Shown in pieces: positions 16,032 to 24,486 of a stretch of DNA of 64,000 nt (position 1 is its first letter; each line of letters starts with the position of its first letter). Below the pieces are notes generated by a model that saw only the letters and a program-made list of their open reading frames with translations, was not told the origin of the DNA and did not search any database. Origin of the DNA: Sphingobium soli (lineage in GTDB: Bacteria; Pseudomonadota; Alphaproteobacteria; Sphingomonadales; Sphingomonadaceae); assembly GCF_020782245.1 (NCBI RefSeq), contig NZ_JAJGNP010000001.1, positions 310,001-374,000 on the forward strand, given 5' to 3'. The position numbers and the translations under genes were made by a program.

Positions 16032-17513
16032 ATGAAGCCTATGCACAAGCTTGCCGGTCCCGCGATTGCGATCGGCCTGGCGGTCGCCTGCGCCGCCGCA
16101 CCCACCAGCGCGCTTAACGCCGCGACCTCCAGCATGCAGGACAATGCGATCCTGCTGTCCGTGGGCGGCAGCCGCGTCATCAACCTGCCGGCCAAGATGT
16201 CGGACGTGGTGATCGCCGACCCCGAAGTGGTCGACGTCCATGTCCGCTCGCAGAACCAGCTGTACCTGATTGCCAAGAAGGCGGGCGAAACCACGGTCTT
16301 CGCCACCGCCCCCAACGGCAAGGTGCTGTTTTCGGGCACGGTCCGGGTCGGCAACAATATCACCAGCATCGACGACATGCTGCGCATCGCCATGCCGGGC
16401 GCGAATATCGCCGTGAACACGATGAATGGGATGGTGCTACTGACCGGCACGATCCAGGCGCCCGAAGACGCGGCGGAGGTCGAACGGCTGACCCAGGCCT
16501 TTGTCGGCAAGGATGTGACCGTCGTCAGCCGCCTGCGCATGGCGACGCCCTTGCAAGTCATGCTGCAGGTCAAGATCGCCGAAGTCGCTAAGGATGTTGG
16601 CCACAAGATCGGCACTAATTTTGCGAGCGTCGACGGCAGCGGCGGGAAAGTCTTGGGCAATGTCGGTGGCGGCCTGCGCAACTTTGCAGACTATACGCGC
16701 GGCGACGCGACGACGCCGGGTTACTGGACGTTCAATAATCCGACCGATGGCACTTATTCGCTTGGCGGCGTAGCCCGCATTTTGGGCATGGACATTGCCG
16801 GGGCGCTGGACCTTGCCGAATCGAGCGGGCTTGCTTCCACGCTGGCGCAGCCGAATCTGACCGCATTGTCGGGCGAAACCGCCAGCTTCCTGGCGGGCGG
16901 CGAATATCCCTACACCGTTTCCAACGGGCTTCAGGGCAACAGCATCGAATTCAAGCAATATGGTGTGCAGCTGGCCTTCACGCCCACCGTGTTGGCCGAT
17001 GGCCGCATTTCGCTGCGCGTCCGGCCAACGGTGTCCAGCCTCGACTTCTCGATCAACGCCAATGTGCCTGCGCTCAAGAGCCGCACCGCCGAAACGACGG
17101 TGGAACTGGGTTCGGGTCAGGCCTTCATGATCGCGGGCCTGCTGAACAATGAGGCATCGAACAACGTCAACAAGGTCCCGGGCCTTGGCAACCTGCCGAT
17201 CCTGGGCAGCTTGTTCAAGTCGCGCCAGTTCCAACGCAATGAAACCGAACTGGTCATCGTCGTCACCCCCTATCTGGTGAAGCCGATGAATGCGTCTGAC
17301 GTGCGCCTGCCCACAGATGGCTTCCGCAACGCCGATCTGGGCGAGGGCCTGTTCCTGCAACGCAGCCATAGCGGCACCAGCGGCGCGCGCCGCCCGATGC
17401 CCAGCCGCGCGCCAGGTGCGCCCATGCCGACACCCGGCCCCGAAGCATCAGCCGCATTGCCGCCGGTCGTCGCCCGCAAGGATGGCGATGCCGCTCCCGG
17501 CTTCAGTTTCTGA
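16032..17513 (+). CDS. cpaC: Tad pilus outer-membrane secretin CpaC/RcpA
   Basis: A 493-residue secretin forming the outer-membrane channel of the Tad pilus. A signal peptide (first about 30 residues) is followed by the pilus assembly/BON-like periplasmic domains (about 40-175) and the secretin domain (about 235-420), recognisable from AQPNLTALSGETASFLAGGE and the VPGLGNLPILGSLFKS region. The proline- and alanine-rich C-terminal tail of about 70 residues is extra. It starts one base after cpaB and is followed by cpaD with a short gap, so it belongs to the same transcript. Confidence 0.94.
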   Translation: MKPMHKLAGPAIAIGLAVACAAAPTSALNAATSSMQDNAILLSVGGSRVINLPAKMSDVVIADPEVVDVHVRSQNQLYLIAKKAGETTVFATAPNGKVLFSGTVRVGNNITSIDDMLRIAMPGANIAVNTMNGMVLLTGTIQAPEDAAEVERLTQAFVGKDVTVVSRLRMATPLQVMLQVKIAEVAKDVGHKIGTNFASVDGSGGKVLGNVGGGLRNFADYTRGDATTPGYWTFNNPTDGTYSLGGVARILGMDIAGALDLAESSGLASTLAQPNLTALSGETASFLAGGEYPYTVSNGLQGNSIEFKQYGVQLAFTPTVLADGRISLRVRPTVSSLDFSINANVPALKSRTAETTVELGSGQAFMIAGLLNNEASNNVNKVPGLGNLPILGSLFKSRQFQRNETELVIVVTPYLVKPMNASDVRLPTDGFRNADLGEGLFLQRSHSGTSGARRPMPSRAPGAPMPTPGPEASAALPPVVARKDGDAAPGFSF

Positions 17514-17529
17514 CGGAAGGACCAAGGAA

Positions 17530-18177
17530 ATGACCTCTCTGTCCCTCAAGACCCTGAGTGCTCTGGCCATGCTGGCCTTGCCTCTGGCAGCCTGCACGTC
17601 CGACAGCCCCAATCGGGGCGTCGAATCGGTGCATCAGCCGGTCGTGAGCCACGCCGCCTACACATTCGACGTGATGGCAGGCGCCGGCGACACGCTGCCG
17701 CCGGCCGAAGCCGCGCGGCTCAACGACTGGTTCGTGTCGATCGGCCTTGGCTATGGCGATCAGGTCGCCATTGTGAATGACGGCTATTATGGCCCCGCGC
17801 TGCGCGAAGGCATCGCCAATGTCGTGGCGCGTCACGGCCTGCTGGTCGCCGAAGACAGCTCGGCCGTCGCTGGCGCTGCGCCACAGGGCAGCGTCCGTCT
17901 GATCGTGCGCCGCGCCACCGCCAGCGTGCCGGGCTGCCCCGACTGGAGCGCCAAGCAGGAAAGCGAAATGACGCTGGGCACTTCATCCAACTTCGGGTGC
18001 GGCGTGAACAGCAACCTGGCCGCCATGGTCGCCAATCCGGAAGATCTGGTGCGTGGCCAGTCCAGCGACAGCGATCTGCGCACCGCGACGTCCAACCGCG
18101 CCATTTCCACCTATCGCGAAAAGGCGCCCACGGGCGCGGGTGATCTCAAGCAGCTTCAGGCGGGAGGCCAGCAATAA
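17530..18177 (+). CDS. cpaD: Tad pilus lipoprotein CpaD
   Basis: A 215-residue outer-membrane lipoprotein. The signal peptide ends in LPLAACTS, giving a lipidated Cys near residue 20. The conserved CpaD part includes CPDWS and FGCGVNSNLAAMVANPEDLVRG, typical of the family. CpaD is thought to act as pilotin or partner of the CpaC secretin. The start at 17530 has CCAAGGAA directly upstream; the longer frame from 17290 overlaps cpaC and lacks a signal peptide. It lies between cpaC and cpaE with gaps of 16 bases and 1 base. Confidence 0.92.
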   Translation: MTSLSLKTLSALAMLALPLAACTSDSPNRGVESVHQPVVSHAAYTFDVMAGAGDTLPPAEAARLNDWFVSIGLGYGDQVAIVNDGYYGPALREGIANVVARHGLLVAEDSSAVAGAAPQGSVRLIVRRATASVPGCPDWSAKQESEMTLGTSSNFGCGVNSNLAAMVANPEDLVRGQSSDSDLRTATSNRAISTYREKAPTGAGDLKQLQAGGQQ

Positions 18178-18178
18178 C

Positions 18179-19453
18179 ATGAACGCACCCTGGAAACCGG
18201 GCGGCGCCCTGCGCGATCCGTTTCATGCCTTTGTCTGCGACGATCACAGCTTCGACGTGCTGCGCGCCGTCGCTGCCGAAATGGGCTGGGCGCCTGAAAA
18301 GGTGAACAAGGGCGGGATGCGCAATGCCGTCCAGACATTGTCCATCACGGCCTCGCCGCAAATCCTGTTCGTCGATATGTCCGAAAGCGGCGACCCGCTC
18401 AACGACATCAACAGCCTGGCGGAAGTGTGCGAACCCGGCACGGTGGTTATCGCCGCCGGCCAGGTCAATGACGTCCGCCTCTACCGCGACCTCGTCGCCA
18501 GCGGCATTCAGGATTATCTGCTGAAACCCTTTGGCGCGGACCAGCTGCGCGATGCGCTGGCGCAGGCGCAGGCGGTGTTCATGGCGCCGCGCGACGCGGG
18601 GCCTGAACGGCCGCACTGCACGATGGCGGTCATCGGCACGCGCGGCGGCGTCGGCGCATCCAGCATCGCCACCTCGCTTGCCTGGATGCTGTCGGACAAG
18701 AAGAAGCGGGCGACCGCCCTGCTGGACCTTGACGTGCATTTCGGCACCAACGCGCTGGCGCTGGACCTGGAACCGGGCCGTGGCCTGACCGACGCGATCG
18801 AAAATCCCAGCCGCATCGACGGCCTGTTCATTGAACGCGCAATGGTGCGCGCCAGCGACACGCTGGCGATCCTGTCGGCCGAAGCGCCGATCAGCCAGCC
18901 GATGCTCACCGATGGCGGCGCTTTCTATCAGTTGTTGGAGGAATTCCACACCGCCTTCGAATGCAGCGTCATCGACCTGCCGCGCGGCATGTTGATCCAG
19001 CATCCGCATCTGATGGGGGACGTGAACACGGCGCTGGTCGTGACCGAACTCACACTGGCGGCCGCGCGCGACACCATTCGCATCCTGTCCTGGCTCAAGA
19101 CCAATGCACCCCAGGCGCGCGCCATCGTCGTCGCCAACAAGGTGCAGACCGGCTCCCCGGAAATCAGCCGCAAGGATTTCGAGCAGTCGATCGAGCGCAA
19201 GGTCGATATCCTGATCCCGTTCGACCTGCGCGTCGCTTCGCAGGCGGCGAAGCTGGGCAAGACGCTGGCCGAAGTCGCAAAAGGCAGCAAGGTGGGCGCT
19301 GCCTGCGCCGCGCTGCTGAACGAGGCGCTGGGTTCCGAGGACAAGGACGGGGACGTGCGCCCATCAGGCAAGGGCGAATCCCTGCTCAACAAGATCGACC
19401 TCAAGGGCATGCTGGCGGCGCGCCGCAAGGACAAGGTCGCGAGCGAAGACTGA
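18179..19453 (+). CDS. cpaE: Pilus localisation ATPase-like protein CpaE/TadZ
   Basis: A 424-residue cytoplasmic protein with an N-terminal atypical receiver-like domain (about 15-135) and a C-terminal MinD/ParA-like domain (about 148-400). The P-loop reads GTRGGVGASS at 153-162; the lysines of the deviant Walker A box are replaced, as known for many CpaE/TadZ proteins, so nucleotide hydrolysis may be weak or lost. TadZ/CpaE places the Tad machine at a cell pole. The ATG at 18179 has GGGAGG upstream. The usual next gene, cpaF, is absent: the tadB-like gene follows after 52 bases. Confidence 0.93.
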   Translation: MNAPWKPGGALRDPFHAFVCDDHSFDVLRAVAAEMGWAPEKVNKGGMRNAVQTLSITASPQILFVDMSESGDPLNDINSLAEVCEPGTVVIAAGQVNDVRLYRDLVASGIQDYLLKPFGADQLRDALAQAQAVFMAPRDAGPERPHCTMAVIGTRGGVGASSIATSLAWMLSDKKKRATALLDLDVHFGTNALALDLEPGRGLTDAIENPSRIDGLFIERAMVRASDTLAILSAEAPISQPMLTDGGAFYQLLEEFHTAFECSVIDLPRGMLIQHPHLMGDVNTALVVTELTLAAARDTIRILSWLKTNAPQARAIVVANKVQTGSPEISRKDFEQSIERKVDILIPFDLRVASQAAKLGKTLAEVAKGSKVGAACAALLNEALGSEDKDGDVRPSGKGESLLNKIDLKGMLAARRKDKVASED

Positions 19454-19505
19454 GGAATGCGCGCCGCCCATTGGACGGGCGGCCGATAGCGGACGGGGCG
19501 AATGC

Positions 19506-20504
19506 ATGGACGGCAATGTCATCTTGATCGCAGTGCTATTGGCGGCGATGTTGGGGATGGTGGCGATGGCCTTTGCCGGTCCGTCGCCCGAAAAGGCGCG
19601 CAAGCGCCGCGTCGCCACGATCCGCGGCCGTCATGGCGAATCGGCCGAGGCCTTACTGGAAGCGCGCATGCGCCGGGCGATTTCCAATCGTCCCACCGGA
19701 GCCGAGGCCAAGATGCTGGTGTCTCTGGTGCCAAACCCGGACAATCTGACCAAGCGCATCAAGATGACCGGCAAGAAATGGACGCTCAGTCAGTATATGA
19801 CGGCGTGCGCAATCATCTTTCTGCTGATCACCGCCTTGTTGGCCCTGCGCGGATTTCCATTTTTCTTTGCCATGCTGGTCGGCGCGGCGGCTGGCCTTGG
19901 CCTGCCGCACTGGTGGGTCGGGCGCCTGATCACGAAGCGGGTCAGCCAGTTCAATGCGAAATTTCCCGATGCGCTGGAATTGCTTACGCGCGGCCTGCGT
20001 TCGGGCCTGCCGATCGCCGAGACGCTGGGCGTGGTATCGAATGAGATTCCCGGCCCCGTGGGCGAGGAGTTCAAGCTCATCACTGAACGGATCAAGATCG
20101 GCCGGACGATGGAGCAAGCATTGCAGGAAACCGCCGACCGGCTGGGCACGGCGGAATTCCAGTTCTTCGTCATCACGCTGTCGATCCAGCGCGAAACAGG
20201 CGGCAACCTGGCCGAAACCTTGTCGAACCTGGCCACAGTGCTGCGCCAGCGATCGCAGATGAAGCTCAAGATTCGCGCCATGTCGTCGGAATCAAAAGCG
20301 TCGGCCTACATTATCGGCGTGCTGCCGTTCCTGGTGTTCGGCATGATCTGCTACATCAATTTCGACTATATGAAGCCCTTTTTCACGCCCGATCCAGTCG
20401 GGATTTTCGGGCTGAGCACGATGCAGGTCATTGGCATCGGCGGCATGTGCTGGATGGGCATTGGCGCATTCATCATGGCCCAGATGATCAATTTCGAAAT
20501 TTGA
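19506..20504 (+). CDS. tadB: Tad pilus inner-membrane platform protein TadB
   Basis: A 332-residue integral membrane protein with an N-terminal segment, two central transmembrane helices, a cytoplasmic type II secretion F domain (about 155-280) and C-terminal helices. LPDALELLTR-like features (FPDALELLTRGLRSGLPIAETL) and QRETGGNLAETLSNLA are hallmarks of the TadB/T2SSF family. It forms with TadC the platform that couples to the assembly ATPase. It follows cpaE by 52 bases and is 17 bases ahead of tadC. Confidence 0.93.
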   Translation: MDGNVILIAVLLAAMLGMVAMAFAGPSPEKARKRRVATIRGRHGESAEALLEARMRRAISNRPTGAEAKMLVSLVPNPDNLTKRIKMTGKKWTLSQYMTACAIIFLLITALLALRGFPFFFAMLVGAAAGLGLPHWWVGRLITKRVSQFNAKFPDALELLTRGLRSGLPIAETLGVVSNEIPGPVGEEFKLITERIKIGRTMEQALQETADRLGTAEFQFFVITLSIQRETGGNLAETLSNLATVLRQRSQMKLKIRAMSSESKASAYIIGVLPFLVFGMICYINFDYMKPFFTPDPVGIFGLSTMQVIGIGGMCWMGIGAFIMAQMINFEI

Positions 20505-20521
20505 TGGCGAGGCATTAGGAT

Positions 20522-21511
20522 ATGGAAGCCCCTACCCCCGCCGGCACCTTGTTCGGCATGACCGCCACCGATTTCGGCACGCTGCTGGCTGGCCTTGCGA
20601 CACTTGCCGTCCTGTTCGCGCTCTACGCCGTCATGACGGTGCGCGATCCCATGGCGAAGCGCGTGAAGGCGCTGAACGAACGGCGCGAACAACTGAAGGC
20701 CGGCATCACCGCCTCCACCGCCAAGCGCCGCGCCAAGCTGGTCAAGTCCAACCAGACGACGGACCAGATGCGGTCCTTCCTCTCCAGCCTCAAGGTGCTG
20801 CAGGACGACCAGCTCAAGGATGTGCAGGTGCGCCTGGCGCAGGCCGGCATTCGATCGAAGGATCTGGCGGTTGCGGTCATTTTCGGCCGCATGATCCTGC
20901 CGATCGCGATCGGCGGCATGGCCGCGATCCTGCTCTACGGCGTGGGCATCCTGCCTGAATGGGGTCCGATGAAGCGCTTCTTCGCCTTCGCGGTGGCTCT
21001 GCTCCTGTCCTACAAGGCGCCCGACCTGTTCATCGACAACAAGGTGCAGAAGCGATCGGCTGCGATCCGCAAGGGGTTGCCGGACGCGCTCGACCTGCTG
21101 GTCATCTGCGCCGAGGCGGGCTTGACCGTGGACGCCGCCTTTGCGCGTGTCGCCCGCGAACTGGGCAAGGCCTATCCCGAACTGGGCGACGAATTTCACC
21201 TGACTGCAATTGAGCTGAGCTTTCTGACCGAACGGCGCATGGCGTTCGAAAATCTTGCCTCTCGCGTGAAGCTGGATGCGGTCAAAGGCGTGGTCACGAC
21301 CATGATCCAGACCGAGAAATATGGCACGCCCCTGGCGTCGGCGCTACGCGTCCTCTCCGCCGAATTTCGCCACGAACGCATGATGCGGGCAGAAGAAAAG
21401 GCCGCGCGCCTGCCGGCCATCATGACCGTTCCGCTGATTCTCTTCATTCTGCCGACCCTGTTCGTCGTCATCCTGGGTCCGGCAGCCTGTTCGATCAGCG
21501 CGGCTTTCTAA
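20522..21511 (+). CDS. tadC: Tad pilus inner-membrane platform protein TadC
   Basis: A 329-residue partner of TadB with the same T2SSF domain (about 180-305: LPDALDLLVICAEAGLTVDAAF, YGTPLASALRVLSAEFR) and hydrophobic helices at about 20-40, 115-160 and 295-325. It is the last clear gene of the Tad operon; the TPR gene tadD that often follows is missing. A 127-bp gap with an 18-bp palindrome separates it from the DUF2147 gene. Confidence 0.93.
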   Translation: MEAPTPAGTLFGMTATDFGTLLAGLATLAVLFALYAVMTVRDPMAKRVKALNERREQLKAGITASTAKRRAKLVKSNQTTDQMRSFLSSLKVLQDDQLKDVQVRLAQAGIRSKDLAVAVIFGRMILPIAIGGMAAILLYGVGILPEWGPMKRFFAFAVALLLSYKAPDLFIDNKVQKRSAAIRKGLPDALDLLVICAEAGLTVDAAFARVARELGKAYPELGDEFHLTAIELSFLTERRMAFENLASRVKLDAVKGVVTTMIQTEKYGTPLASALRVLSAEFRHERMMRAEEKAARLPAIMTVPLILFILPTLFVVILGPAACSISAAF

Positions 21512-21601
21512 GGCGCCTGTCATGGGGCGGTTGCCGTAGCGTCGGTCGCGGCATCGCCCTCCCAAGGATAAAGCGCTGGCTCAAAGGGCTTTCCTTCTCT
21601 A

Positions 21602-21619
21602 TTTTACGCTAACGTAAAA
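21602..21619. promoter_or_regulatory. Perfect palindrome before the DUF2147 gene
   Basis: TTTTACG and CGTAAAA are perfect inverted half-sites around CTAA, ending 19 bases before the start codon of the DUF2147 gene. AT-rich dyads with ACG...CGT cores are bound by TetR- or MerR-type regulators. The closeness to the start would allow repression. The regulator is unknown. Confidence 0.5.
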
Positions 21620-21638
21620 GGAAAGAAGAGAGGATCGC

Positions 21639-22094
21639 ATGTCCATCATCCGCACCATTGCCCCTGTCGCTGCGCTGGCGTTCGGCGCTCTTGCCGCGCT
21701 CCCAGCGCAGGCGGCGCAGCCGGTAACGGGCCGCTGGGCCACCGTCGATGGCAAGGCGATCGTCAACATCGCGCCCTGCGGCAAGCATATGTGCGGCCGG
21801 ATCGAAAAAATCGTGAAGCCCACGCCCGGCCGTCCGCAGACCGACATCAAGAATCCCGATCCGGCGCTGCGGTCCAAGCCATTGGTGGGTCTGGCACTGT
21901 TGTCGGGCTTCAAGGACGAGGGCGATCTCTGGAAGGGCACGATCTACGATCCGGAAAGCGGCAAGAGCTACAGCAGCAAGATCAGCCGCAACAAGGACGG
22001 GACGCTCAAGGTGCAGGGCTGCATCGCCTTTTTCTGCAAGACGCAGACCTGGACGCCGGTACGCTACCAGCGGACATCGGCAAAAGGGGATTAG
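21639..22094 (+). CDS. DUF2147 domain protein, exported
   Basis: A 151-residue protein with a signal peptide (MSIIRTIAPVAALAFGALAA, cleavage likely after QAA) and a DUF2147 domain covering the rest. PVTGRWATVDGKAIVNI, CGKHMCGRI, LLSGFKDEGDLWKGTIYDPE and TLKVQGC fit the family, whose members are small periplasmic beta-barrel-like proteins of unknown function. Four cysteines (two in CGKHMC and two near the C-terminus) could form disulfides. AGAGAGGA precedes the ATG. An 18-bp palindrome lies just upstream, so it is probably a regulated single gene. Confidence 0.85.
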   Translation: MSIIRTIAPVAALAFGALAALPAQAAQPVTGRWATVDGKAIVNIAPCGKHMCGRIEKIVKPTPGRPQTDIKNPDPALRSKPLVGLALLSGFKDEGDLWKGTIYDPESGKSYSSKISRNKDGTLKVQGCIAFFCKTQTWTPVRYQRTSAKGD

Positions 22095-22154
22095 ACACGC
22101 GCGTCGAGGCCAGTGCGCCTCGACATAATCGGACAGTTGGGCCAAGGGCGAGCG

Positions 22155-23063
22155 ATGATCGGCCTCGTCGCTTCGCTTTTATTCGTTCTCATCTGGTCGA
22201 CCGGCTTCATCGTGGCGCGGGCGGTCGTGCCCCATGGCGCGCCAGAGCTGGTGCTGGCGATTCGGCTGGGCGCCACGACAGGTTTGCTCGCAGGCGCGGC
22301 CGCCTTTGCCGGACAAAGCTGGCCGCGTGGCCATCGGCTGGGATTGCATCTGGCGGCCGGTGCCATGCTGCACGGCCTTTATCTGACAGTCAGTTGGTGG
22401 TCAGTCAGCCGGGGCATGCCGGCGGGGATCATGTCGCTGTTGGGCGCGACGCAGCCGCTGATGGTGGCAGTGGCCAGTGTGGCGTTTCTGGGCGATCGTC
22501 TGCCCGGGCGGAGCTGGCTGGGCCTGTTCATCGCGATCACCGGCGTTGTTTGCGTCCTGATGCCCGCGATCGAAAGCAGCGGCACTACCGCAGTGTCAGT
22601 CATCCCGGTGCTGGCCGGCATCTTCGCCATCATCGCCATGACGGGAGGCACGCTCATCCAGCGCGGCCAGATTGCCAGCGACCCGATCCTGATGTCAGGC
22701 GCGGCGCAGAACCTGGGCGGCACCATCGTCGCGGTTTCAGCAACGCTGATCGTTGGCGAATGGCGGTGGGACAATGACCCGATTTTATGGATCGGCCTTG
22801 GCTGGTCCGTGCTGGGCCTGTCTGCCGGCGGTCTCAGCCTGTTGGTCTGGCTGGTACGGCATCAGGGGCCGACGGCCATGTCGATGCTGTTGCTGCTCGT
22901 GCCGCCGCTGGCCGCGATCGAGGCCTGGGCGCTGTTCGGCGAACAGCTGGGGCCGGTGCAGCTCATCGGCTTCGCCTTGGCGCTGGGCGGCGTGCTGCTC
23001 GGTCGCTCGCAGGGCCGCGCCAAGGTTCGCGACGCCGCTGCCGAACTGGTCGAGCCGGCTTGA
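22155..23063 (+). CDS. DMT superfamily (EamA) transporter
   Basis: A 302-residue inner-membrane protein with ten predicted transmembrane segments in two EamA repeats (about 5-135 and 150-290). The first segment (FVLIWSTGFIVARAVVPHGAPE) and the LLGATQPLMVAVA and LVPPLAAIEAWALFGE repeats are typical of RhtA/YdcZ-like exporters. Members export amino acids or other small metabolites; the substrate cannot be told. The start at 22155 has AAGGGCGAG upstream. It follows the DUF2147 gene by 60 bases on the same strand. Confidence 0.87.
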   Translation: MIGLVASLLFVLIWSTGFIVARAVVPHGAPELVLAIRLGATTGLLAGAAAFAGQSWPRGHRLGLHLAAGAMLHGLYLTVSWWSVSRGMPAGIMSLLGATQPLMVAVASVAFLGDRLPGRSWLGLFIAITGVVCVLMPAIESSGTTAVSVIPVLAGIFAIIAMTGGTLIQRGQIASDPILMSGAAQNLGGTIVAVSATLIVGEWRWDNDPILWIGLGWSVLGLSAGGLSLLVWLVRHQGPTAMSMLLLLVPPLAAIEAWALFGEQLGPVQLIGFALALGGVLLGRSQGRAKVRDAAAELVEPA

Positions 23064-23123
23064 TCGTCACATAAACGTCATCACCTGCAACATCGTCGTC
23101 ATGATCGCGCGCTATGCGGCGGC

Positions 23124-24101
23124 ATGAGCAAGCGTCCGCCCTCCCTTCCCGCCCAGTCCGCCGACCTGGCGATGCAGATGGCGCTTCGCCAGATCGACTT
23201 CAGTCGCGCGCCGGCGTCGCGCCCGGCCGCGCCCGTCGCCAAGCAGGCTGCGCCCGCGCCCCTGTCCTCGCCCCCTTCCGACGAGCATCGGCTGGCGCTG
23301 CGCCGGCGCGACTGGCTGGCCGACGTGCAGGAGGCGCAGCGCGCACTGTCGCCCTATGCATCGGGCCTGCTGACGGCCGAAAACCTGTCGGGTGAGGAAT
23401 TTCTCCACAGCTTCTACGCGCCGGGCCGCCCGGTACTGATCAAGGGCGCGATGACCGGCTGGCCGGCGCTGGAACGCTGGACGCCGGACTATCTCGCCGA
23501 CCGGATCGGCGACGCGCAGATCGAATATCAGGGCGGTCGCTCCAATGCTGCCGACTATGAGTTGAAGAAGGAACGACACCGCAAGCTGGCGACCTTCCGC
23601 CACTTCATCGACCTGGTGCGGGCGGGCGGCAACGACGCCTATCTGACCGCGTCGAACAGCGCCACCAATGCGCCCGCGCTGGCGCCCCTGGATGAGGATC
23701 TCGGCCATCTCGACGCCTATCTGCGCCAGCCGCAGGGCATGTTGTGGATCGGCGGCGCGGGCGCCTTCACCCCGCTGCATTTCGACCTCACCAACAATTT
23801 GCTGGCGCAAGTCACCGGCACCAAGCGGCTGATCCTGATCCCGCCTTCGCAAACGCGGCGGCTCGCGCATCGCAGGCATGTGTTCAGCGACGTACGCGAC
23901 GTAACGGACGAGGCCCAGCTAAAGCGGTTTCCGCAAGCGCGCGACGTGCTGCGTTATGAGGTGCAGCTGACGCCGGGCGACCTGCTCTTCATCCCGATCG
24001 GCTGGTGGCACCAGGTGCGGTCGGAAAGCTTCTCGACGATGCTCACCTATACCAGTTTTCACTGGCCCAATGCGGGCCATGAAAATTATCCCGCCGGCTG
24101 A
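23124..24101 (+). CDS. Cupin-like (JmjC/FIH-type) domain protein
   Basis: A 325-residue protein. After a low-complexity N-terminal 60 residues comes a JmjC-like cupin domain (about 95-315). It carries the metal triad His219-x-Asp221 (FTPLHFDLTNN) and His296 (PIGWWHQV), plus a Lys in TGTKRL that could bind 2-oxoglutarate. Related proteins are Fe(II)/2-oxoglutarate hydroxylases of the FIH group (cupin_8) acting on proteins or small molecules. No target is suggested by the neighbours: a DMT exporter upstream and chorismate mutase convergent downstream. Confidence 0.82.
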   Translation: MSKRPPSLPAQSADLAMQMALRQIDFSRAPASRPAAPVAKQAAPAPLSSPPSDEHRLALRRRDWLADVQEAQRALSPYASGLLTAENLSGEEFLHSFYAPGRPVLIKGAMTGWPALERWTPDYLADRIGDAQIEYQGGRSNAADYELKKERHRKLATFRHFIDLVRAGGNDAYLTASNSATNAPALAPLDEDLGHLDAYLRQPQGMLWIGGAGAFTPLHFDLTNNLLAQVTGTKRLILIPPSQTRRLAHRRHVFSDVRDVTDEAQLKRFPQARDVLRYEVQLTPGDLLFIPIGWWHQVRSESFSTMLTYTSFHWPNAGHENYPAG

Positions 24102-24380
24102 TCAGGCCTCGCGCAGTCGCTCATGATGGCGGATCACTTCATCGATGATGAAACGCAGAAACTTCTCGGTGAAGTCGGGGTCCAGCTTCGCGTCCGCCGC
24201 CAATTGCCGCAATCGCGCAATCTGTCGCTCTTCTCGGCCCGGATCGGCCGGCGGCAGATCATGGGTCGCCTTATATTCGCCGACCGCCTGCGTGACCTTG
24301 AACCGTTCGGCGAGCATGAACACCAGCGCCGCGTCGATATTGTCGATGCTTTCGCGGTAGCGTTTCAACGTCTCGTCCAT
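24102..24380 (-). CDS. Chorismate mutase (AroQ class)
   Basis: A 92-residue all-helical enzyme that converts chorismate to prephenate for phenylalanine and tyrosine synthesis. It fits the short monofunctional AroQ type: RYRESIDNIDAALVFMLAERFKVTQAVGEYK contains the conserved Arg and Lys residues. R(E)ERQIARLRQLA and the C-terminal FTEKFLRFIIDEVIRHHE follow. The start at 24380 has AAGGAG six or seven bases upstream; the longer open frame to 24581 has no such site. It is divergent from the polyprenyl synthase gene, with 106 bp in between. Confidence 0.92.
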   Translation of the reverse strand: MDETLKRYRESIDNIDAALVFMLAERFKVTQAVGEYKATHDLPPADPGREERQIARLRQLAADAKLDPDFTEKFLRFIIDEVIRHHERLREA

Positions 24381-24486
24381 GGGCCGGCTCCTTGGGTTGG
24401 TCGCGGCGCTTTTTGCTGCTCGCGGGCCGGCGTGCAAGCTATTCCCGCTTGCCTTTGCGCTTTTGCACCGCCACATGATCGCGGTC

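Noticed and set aside
19454..19505. Possible remnant of cpaF between cpaE and tadB
   Set aside because: The gap is only 52 bases and shows no similarity to the ATPase ends, so a degraded gene cannot be supported.
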